Shown here in pieces: positions 32,746 to 38,335 of a DNA stretch of 38,335 bases. The notes below the pieces were generated by a model. It was not told the DNA's origin and searched no databases. It worked only from the letters and a program-made list of their open reading frames with translations. The position numbers and the translations under genes were made by a program. Numbering within the stretch: position 1 is the first letter of the stretch; each line of letters starts with the position of its first letter. Origin of the DNA: Desulfobacteraceae bacterium. GTDB lineage: Bacteria > Desulfobacterota > Desulfobacteria > Desulfobacterales > Desulfosalsimonadaceae. The DNA is taken from contig QZKW01000052.1 of the NCBI GenBank assembly GCA_003599885.1, forward strand, positions 1-38,335, written 5' to 3'.

Positions 32746-33063
32746 TTAGTTGTTTAAACCGGCAAGGCTGCTGCGGGTCACTTTAATTCGGACTTTTTCA
32801 GCGATTTCAAGGGTGACGGTGGTCTCATCAAGTCCGGCAATGACCCCGTGAATCCCGCCGCTGGTAATGACCTTGTCCCCTTTTTTGAGGGCATTAATCA
32901 TTTCCTGATGGGCTTTCGCCTTTTTCTGCTGAGGGCGGATGAGCAGAAAATAAAAAATAACAAACATTAAAATGATGGGGACAAATGCGCCGAAACCACC
33001 GCCCGCGGCTGCCTGACCGCCGGCCCCCCCCATGTTTCCCATTGCATAGGCTGTGCTTACCAA
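32746..33063 (-). CDS. yajC: Preprotein translocase accessory subunit YajC
   Basis: Small 105-residue inner-membrane partner of SecDF. It has a short Gly/Ala-rich N-terminus, one TM helix (FVPIILMFVIFYFLLI) and the family motif IRPQQKKAKAHQEMINALKKGDKV, here quoted in two parts (RPQQKKAKAHQE, GDKVITSGGIHG), plus a small beta domain. It is the first of the three sec genes, with 162 bases to secD. A gap of 102 bases separates it from rng. Confidence 0.95.
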   Translation of the reverse strand: MVSTAYAMGNMGGAGGQAAAGGGFGAFVPIILMFVIFYFLLIRPQQKKAKAHQEMINALKKGDKVITSGGIHGVIAGLDETTVTLEIAEKVRIKVTRSSLAGLNN

Positions 33064-33165
33064 AGCTTACCTCCTTGATTCCAATCTGTTATATATCCTG
33101 ATTTTTGTAATTTTATTGATCGCCACTTCCATACGTTAAAATTTGGTCAGCGTCAAACAGTTCTT

Positions 33166-34671
33166 TCAATGACCAGCGCCGTCCTTTACATCCGGAGATA
33201 GAAGGTCACCCAACGGCCGACTCCGCATAATCTCACTATCACCGGGGATCATAGTGCTGTCTTCCTCGATGGTGATGCAGACTTCCCTGCGGATTTCCAT
33301 ATCCAGCAATTCCTTTTTCTTCCGGTTTAATAAATAGCTCGCCACTTCTCTGGGAACACGGCATTTGATACCGGCATCTCCTTCCTTTAAAGTGACTAAA
33401 CGCAGACGGCGTAATAAATTGAGCCCTAAGGATTCCACGGACGGGATTACCCCTTTGCCCCGACAATAGCGGCACGGCTCTGAATTGATGGACTGAATGG
33501 ACGGACGAATCCGCTGACGCGACATTTCCATCAGCCCGAATGCCGAAATGCGGCCGATTTTGGTGCGGGCCTTGTCTTTTTTCAGTTCGGCCTTGATTTC
33601 CTTCTCCACCTTCAGGTTGTTCTTGCGGTCCCGCATATCGATGAAATCAATGACGATCAATCCGCCGAAATCCCTCATCCGCAACTGACGCGCGATTTCC
33701 TGGGCCGCCTCGATATTGGTCTGCAATGCGGTCTGCTCAATAGATTCTTTCTGGGTGGCCTTGCCCGAATTCACGTCAATGGAGACCAGCGCCTCGGTCT
33801 GCTCAATCACGATGGAGCCCCCGGATTTTAAATTCACCCGGCTCTCGAAAATGGATGCGATCTGGTCTTCGAGCTGGTGTTTTGAAAAAATCGGCTTGTC
33901 CCCTTTGTACTGCTTCACGATCTTGAGTTGTTGCGGGGAAATCATTTTAATGAATTCTCGGATTTCATTATAAACGGTGTCATCATCAATGAGAATCTCC
34001 GCAGTATCCGGGCTGAAATAATCCCGGATCACGCGCTGGGCAAGGGTTCTTTCCTTGTGCAGGAGGACAGGCGCCGGGTCCGTCACCCCCTGCCTGACGG
34101 TTTTCCATAACCGCATCAGATACTTGAAATCTTTGGACAGGGTGGTCTTATTGCATTCTTCCCCCGCAGTCCGCACAATCACGCCGAACCCTTCGGGCAG
34201 GAGGCTGCCCATCATTTCCTTAATCCGCTTGCGCTCTTCTTCATCCTCGATTTTGCGGGAAACGCCCACACCTTTTCCGCCGGGCATCAAAACCGTATGC
34301 CGGCCCGGCAGGGAAATAAACGTGGTCAGCATGGCCCCTTTTTTCATAAACGGTTCCTTGGTGACCTGGACCATTAATTCCTGACCATTTTTAATGATGG
34401 TTTTAAGCGTCTGGCTACCGGTCGGGTCATCCAGAAAATAATCCGGATGAATTTCATTTTTCTGCAAAAACCCGTTTTTTTCAGCGCCGTAATCTACAAA
34501 CACAGCCTGCAGGCTGGGCTCGACCCGGACCACAACACCTTTGTAGATATTCCCCTGGGTCACTTCCCGGGCCGTGGTTTCAATATGGAATTCTTCCAGC
34601 CGGTTGTTCAGCACCGTGGCAATCCGGCATTCTTCCGAGTCGACGGCGTTAATCAGTATCTTACTGCTCAT
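33166..34671 (-). CDS. rng: Ribonuclease G (RNase E/G family)
   Basis: Endoribonuclease for 16S rRNA 5' maturation and mRNA decay. The 501-residue length fits RNase G and lacks the long C-terminal scaffold of RNase E. An S1 domain (GNIYKGVVVRVEPSLQAVFV) is near residues 40-80, with the DNase I-like catalytic part carrying Asp residues in SIDVNSGKAT and IDFIDMRD. CRYCRGKG provides the Cys pair of the Zn-link used in tetramer formation. The start has AAGGA six bases upstream on the minus strand. It is divergent from leuS and upstream of yajC-secDF. Confidence 0.95.
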   Translation of the reverse strand: MSSKILINAVDSEECRIATVLNNRLEEFHIETTAREVTQGNIYKGVVVRVEPSLQAVFVDYGAEKNGFLQKNEIHPDYFLDDPTGSQTLKTIIKNGQELMVQVTKEPFMKKGAMLTTFISLPGRHTVLMPGGKGVGVSRKIEDEEERKRIKEMMGSLLPEGFGVIVRTAGEECNKTTLSKDFKYLMRLWKTVRQGVTDPAPVLLHKERTLAQRVIRDYFSPDTAEILIDDDTVYNEIREFIKMISPQQLKIVKQYKGDKPIFSKHQLEDQIASIFESRVNLKSGGSIVIEQTEALVSIDVNSGKATQKESIEQTALQTNIEAAQEIARQLRMRDFGGLIVIDFIDMRDRKNNLKVEKEIKAELKKDKARTKIGRISAFGLMEMSRQRIRPSIQSINSEPCRYCRGKGVIPSVESLGLNLLRRLRLVTLKEGDAGIKCRVPREVASYLLNRKKKELLDMEIRREVCITIEEDSTMIPGDSEIMRSRPLGDLLSPDVKDGAGH

Positions 34672-34952
34672 AAGTTTCCTTCTTTGAGTGGATAAAACAT
34701 TCTAACAGGATGTGTCGGGCCGTCGGTCGCCGGTCATTGCCGGCAGCGTGCGCCCAAAGACAGACAACTAAATATGAAATTGATCCATACAAGTCAAATA
34801 ATTTTTGATTTGAGCAGGTTGCATAAGCAAATGAGTTTTATCACCAAAACAATTATGGCGTTAACAAAAGCCATGACGCTTGATATTTAAAAAATAGTGT
34901 GTCAAAAGAAATCAAAATTCACATTTTATCTTTGAAAAGGACACATCCGATC
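34672..34952. other. Divergent intergenic region between rng and leuS
   Basis: This 281-base gap must hold promoters for both directions. On the minus strand TAGAAT (five of six to -10) lies about 25 bases upstream of rng, but I find no good -35. On the plus strand TTAACA at 34861 has only a poorly matching -10. I see no RNA gene, T-box leader with a clear terminator, or ORF here. Confidence 0.5.
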
Positions 34953-37544
34953 ATGGACAACCGCTACGATCCGAAACATATAGAGCCCAAATGGCAGTCG
35001 CACTGGGAAAAAACCAGTCAATTCCAAGTCACGGAAGACCCCAGCCGGGAAAAATATTATTTACTCGAAATGTTCCCTTACCCTTCGGGCAAAATTCACA
35101 TGGGCCATGTGCGGAATTACACCATCGGCGATGTGGTGGCCCGTTATAAAACCATGAAAGGCTTCAACGTGCTGCATCCCATGGGCTGGGACGCCTTCGG
35201 CATGCCTGCGGAAAACGCCGCCATTGCCAATAACACCCATCCGGCGGCCTGGACCTATGACAATATCGCCTATATGAAACAGCAACTCAAGCAGCTTGGG
35301 TTCAGCTATGACTGGGACCGGGAGGTCACCACCTGCCGACCCGAATATTACCGGTGGGAACAGTGGCTCTTTATTCAGATGTTTAAAAACGGCATGGCTT
35401 ACCGTAAGGAATCCTACGTCAACTGGTGCGACCCCTGTCAGACAGTTCTTGCCAATGAACAGGTGGAAGCCGGAGCCTGCTGGCGGTGCGGACAACCGGT
35501 CCGCCAGAAAAAACTATCCCAGTGGTTCTTTAAAATCACCCATTATGCACAGGATCTTCTGGATTTTTGTGAAAAACTCCCCGGATGGCCGGATAAAGTC
35601 ACCACCATGCAGAAAAACTGGATCGGCCGGAGCACGGGTGCGGAGATCCTGTTCGCGGTTGAAAATTCCGAACTCTCCATTCCTGTATTCACTACCCGTC
35701 ATGACACGGTTTTCGGAGCGACCTTCATGTGCCTGGCCCCGGAACATCCGATGGTGGGTACACTGTCAAAAGGCACGCCCCAGGAAGGCGCGGTGGACGA
35801 GTTTGTCCAGCGCATGGCCGCTCAGAACCGGTCCTCCCAAATGTTGGAAACCTATGAGAAAGAAGGGATCTTTACCGGCGCCTGGTGCATTAACCCCATG
35901 ACCGGATGGCGGATGCCGGTGTACACGGCCAATTTCGCCCTCATGGAATACGGCACCGGCGCGGTCATGTCCGTTCCGGCCCATGACCAGCGGGACTATG
36001 ATTTTGCAAAAAAATACGATCTGGACATTGTTGTGGTCATCTGTCCCGAAGGACAGGAAATAACGGACGTCGCCCAAACAGAAGCCTATACGGGTCCCGG
36101 TTTGATGGTGAATTCCGGGGAGTTTAACGGCATGGACAACATAACGGTTCAGGAAAAAATCGCCGACTATCTGGAAACCCGCAATCTGGGCAAACGGGCG
36201 GTCAGCTTCCGCCTGAGGGACTGGGGCATCTCCCGCCAGCGTTTCTGGGGGGCGCCGGTTCCCATGATCCACTGTGACGACTGCGGTATCGTACCGGTGG
36301 CTGAAGCCGACCTGCCGATTATCCTTCCTGAAAATGTCGCCCTGCTGGAAGGCGGCAGCTCGCCCCTTTCCAGACTGGATGAATTCGTGCATACCACCTG
36401 TCCCCAATGCGGAAAAGATGCGCTTCGTGAAACCGACACCATGGATACGTTTGTGGAGTCCTCCTGGTATTTTGAACGCTATTGCAGTCCTCACTGCGAC
36501 ACGGCCATATTCGACAAGTCAGCGGTGGATTACTGGATGCCCGTGGACCAGTACATCGGCGGTGTGGAACACGCAGTGCTCCATTTGCTCTACTCAAGAT
36601 ATTTCACCCGGGTGCTCCACGACATGAATCTGGTGGACTTCAAGGAACCGTTTACCCGGCTGCTCACCCAGGGCATGGTCTGCAAGGAAACACTGTCCTG
36701 CCCGGAGCATGGATTTTTATTTCCTCAGGAGGCCCGGACCGAAGGGGATAAATGCTTCTGCACCCGATGCGGCAATGAAATCACGGTGGGCCGCGTTGAA
36801 AAAATGTCCAAATCCAAAAAAAATGTCATTGATCCCAATATCCTGCTCCAGGAATACGGGGCTGATACGGTCCGGCTGTTCTGCCTGTTTGCAGCCCCTC
36901 CGGAAAGGGACCTGGAATGGAACGAACAGGGGGTTGACGGCGGGTTCCGGTTTTTAAACCGGATATGGCGACTGGCCCACGAATGGATGGCCACAATAAA
37001 AGACGCCGCCCCTTATTCCGGAACTGTCGACGCGCTGGACGAGGATTTTAAAGACCTGTTTCACAAAACCCATGTCACGATTCAAAAAGTCTCGGGTGAT
37101 ATTGAAGACCGGTTTCATTTCAACACAGCCATCTCTGCCGTCATGGAACTGGTCAATCGGATGTACGCCATTAATGCAGGCGCTGCCAATGTTTCCGGCG
37201 CAGAAGTGATGCGCGCAGCCCTTGAATCCGTGATCCTGCTCATGTCTCCCATCGTGCCTCATTTTGCAGAAGAACTGTGGGAAACGTTGGGTCATCAACC
37301 GGGAAGCCTCAGCACGACGCCCTGGCCTGAATTCCGGGAAGACGCCCTGGCCACGGACACGATCCTGGTCGTCATTCAGGTCAACGGCAAACTAAGGGGG
37401 AAATTTCAAATCGCCGCCGACGCCGATGATGCCGCCATCAAGGAAATGGCCATGGCGGATGCAAATGTCGCCCGGTCCATCAGCGGCCAAACTGTCAAAA
37501 AAATCATTGTGGTCAAGAAAAAGCTGGTCAACATCGTGGTTTAG
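34953..37544 (+). CDS. leuS: Leucyl-tRNA synthetase
   Basis: Class I synthetase that charges tRNA-Leu, cytoplasmic. The ATG at 34953 has AAAAGGA upstream; an in-frame GTG at 34899 lacks a ribosome-binding site. The 863-residue protein has the HIGH motif ([12 protein letters not shown]), a zinc-binding Cys cluster ([16 protein letters not shown]), the CP1 editing domain ([20 protein letters not shown]) and KMSKS ([10 protein letters not shown]), then the anticodon-binding helices and the small C-terminal domain. A second Cys set (CPEHGF, CTRCG) lies just before KMSKS. It is followed by lptE, as in many proteobacteria. Confidence 0.97.
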   Translation: MDNRYDPKHIEPKWQSHWEKTSQFQVTEDPSREKYYLLEMFPYPSGKIHMGHVRNYTIGDVVARYKTMKGFNVLHPMGWDAFGMPAENAAIANNTHPAAWTYDNIAYMKQQLKQLGFSYDWDREVTTCRPEYYRWEQWLFIQMFKNGMAYRKESYVNWCDPCQTVLANEQVEAGACWRCGQPVRQKKLSQWFFKITHYAQDLLDFCEKLPGWPDKVTTMQKNWIGRSTGAEILFAVENSELSIPVFTTRHDTVFGATFMCLAPEHPMVGTLSKGTPQEGAVDEFVQRMAAQNRSSQMLETYEKEGIFTGAWCINPMTGWRMPVYTANFALMEYGTGAVMSVPAHDQRDYDFAKKYDLDIVVVICPEGQEITDVAQTEAYTGPGLMVNSGEFNGMDNITVQEKIADYLETRNLGKRAVSFRLRDWGISRQRFWGAPVPMIHCDDCGIVPVAEADLPIILPENVALLEGGSSPLSRLDEFVHTTCPQCGKDALRETDTMDTFVESSWYFERYCSPHCDTAIFDKSAVDYWMPVDQYIGGVEHAVLHLLYSRYFTRVLHDMNLVDFKEPFTRLLTQGMVCKETLSCPEHGFLFPQEARTEGDKCFCTRCGNEITVGRVEKMSKSKKNVIDPNILLQEYGADTVRLFCLFAAPPERDLEWNEQGVDGGFRFLNRIWRLAHEWMATIKDAAPYSGTVDALDEDFKDLFHKTHVTIQKVSGDIEDRFHFNTAISAVMELVNRMYAINAGAANVSGAEVMRAALESVILLMSPIVPHFAEELWETLGHQPGSLSTTPWPEFREDALATDTILVVIQVNGKLRGKFQIAADADDAAIKEMAMADANVARSISGQTVKKIIVVKKKLVNIVV

Positions 37545-37560
37545 CTATCGGAGGAATATC

Positions 37561-38076
37561 GTGTCGCGTTTGAAATTTCTTACGGGGATAATATGGTTTC
37601 TGTGCACGGTGACTACCGGGTGCGGATATCATTTTTCCGGGGGCGGTGAACTGCCTGGCGGCATCCGCAAACTGAGCATTGGCGTATTTGAGAACATGAC
37701 GCGCGAGACCCGCCTGGAAACCCAAATTGCGGATGACCTAATTTACCGGTTTTCGAAATATGACAATATTAAACTGACCGACAAAAGCGCGTCCGACGGT
37801 CATATCACCGGCGTCATCCGATCGGCCATCGTCACCACTGCCACTCATGCGACGTCCAGCGTCGCCGCTGAACGGCGGATTCTGGTGACGCTGGATGTAA
37901 AACTGACGTCCTCGGACGGACGGCTGCTTTGGTCCGCGAATGCCATCTCGGCCTATGAAACCTATGCGGTGGGTTCCGATGAATCGCAATCCGAACTCAA
38001 TAAAAAATCCGCTTTAGCAACCCTTTCAAGTCGGGTTGCCGAGCGGATTTATTACCGATTAACGGATAATTTTTGA
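37561..38076 (+). CDS. lptE: LPS-assembly lipoprotein LptE
   Basis: LptE plugs the LptD barrel in the outer membrane and helps insert lipopolysaccharide. I start at the GTG at 37561, preceded by GGAGG (CGGAGGAATATC); a longer in-frame reading overlapping leuS is spurious. The 171-residue product has a lipobox TTGC with lipid Cys at 21, followed by GYHFSGGGELPGGIRKLSIG, and the family's alternating beta/alpha pattern (IADDLIYRF, RRILVTLDVKLTSSDGRLLW). It starts 16 bases after leuS, in the same operon, and faces rpsT. A weak hairpin (CCCTG/CAGGG, 38101-38121) lies downstream. Confidence 0.9.
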   Translation: MSRLKFLTGIIWFLCTVTTGCGYHFSGGGELPGGIRKLSIGVFENMTRETRLETQIADDLIYRFSKYDNIKLTDKSASDGHITGVIRSAIVTTATHATSSVAAERRILVTLDVKLTSSDGRLLWSANAISAYETYAVGSDESQSELNKKSALATLSSRVAERIYYRLTDNF

Positions 38077-38123
38077 CCCACCGGAGAGCGGTTTGTGCCC
38101 CCCTGGTAAATGCCCTCAGGGTA

Positions 38124-38335
38124 TTAGGCGGTGGTCAGCCGGGTTGCCCGTTTCGTCAGCCGGGAAATTTTTCTCGCAGCCGTTCGATGATGGAGAACCC
38201 CTTTTTTAGATGCTTTGTCAATCACTGACTTGGCTGCGTTCAATTCAGCGGCAGCTGTCTCTGCATCACTTGCCGGCGTCAAAAGCGCGATTTTTTTAAC
38301 AACGCCTTTGATACGGGACTTGACCGCCCGATTGC
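38124..38335 (-). CDS. rpsT: 30S ribosomal protein S20 (5' partial)
   Basis: Read from the minus strand, the frame ends AVKSRIKGVVKKIALLTPAS and later KKGVLHHRTAARKISRLTKR, then ATRLTTA and TAA at 38124-38126. KKGVLHHRTAARKISRL matches the conserved C-terminal helix of S20 (KGLIHKNKAARHKANL in E. coli). About 70 of roughly 87 residues are visible; the start lies beyond the window. S20 binds 16S rRNA during 30S assembly. Its position next to lptE is common in deltaproteobacteria. Confidence 0.93.
   Translation of the reverse strand, partial: NRAVKSRIKGVVKKIALLTPASDAETAAAELNAAKSVIDKASKKGVLHHRTAARKISRLTKRATRLTTA

Noticed and set aside
35766-36494. 242-residue minus-strand frame
   Set aside because: It is antisense to the leuS editing and catalytic core; leuS motifs are unambiguous.
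1-38335. tRNA, rRNA, IS elements or attachment sites
   Set aside because: I found no cloverleaf, rRNA signature, transposase/integrase motif or terminal inverted repeats; absence is by eye and not by a search tool.

Overview
The window looks like chromosome of a Gram-negative deltaproteobacterium (Desulfobacterota, plausibly a sulfate-reducer of the Desulfobacteraceae/Desulfosarcina type). This rests on gene content and order: rng-yajC-secD-secF and dprA-topA on the minus strand, leuS-lptE on the plus strand with rpsT facing them, and envelope proteins with outer-membrane barrels, lipoproteins and CFI-box-like C-termini. The taxon is inferred, not tested by alignment.

Layout. (1) 1-9.7 kb: five tandem plus-strand paralogues, the first cut by the window edge. 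Each is a multi-spanning GT-C-like membrane domain resembling eukaryotic TMTC O-mannosyltransferases, followed by 4-9 TPR repeats. (2) 9.9-16.6 kb: a putative surface or secretion locus. It has two exported proteins sharing a short N-terminal 'VTGQAG/ITGAAG' head, a secreted C39-type cysteine peptidase with its catalytic residues, a protein joining a SPOR domain, a coiled coil and a beta-barrel, and a FadL/OmpP1-type barrel with an extra C-terminal tail. The peptidase plus coiled-coil barrel recall FapD and FapF of the Pseudomonas functional-amyloid system, but the likely cargo is different. (3) 17.0-24.3 kb: a four-gene operon behind a good sigma70-type promoter: a PD40/WD40-like propeller, an LVIVD-repeat propeller with a CFI-box-like end, a large TPR lipoprotein, and a two-TM coiled-coil protein with a possible RelE-like tail. 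A convergent minus-strand gene (24.3-26.2 kb) encodes a PQQ-type propeller, also with a CFI-box-like end. (4) 26.4-38.3 kb: conserved housekeeping genes topA, dprA, secF, secD, yajC, rng, leuS, lptE and partial rpsT.

How it may work together (inference). Regions 1-3 are almost entirely exported or membrane proteins and could form an envelope or surface-fibre programme: the C39 protein and SPOR-barrel would handle the small head-motif proteins, the TMTC-like enzymes might glycosylate exported substrates, and the propeller/TPR proteins would be periplasmic or surface scaffolds. Nothing in the sequence proves these links. No rRNA, tRNA, CRISPR array or transposase was recognised.
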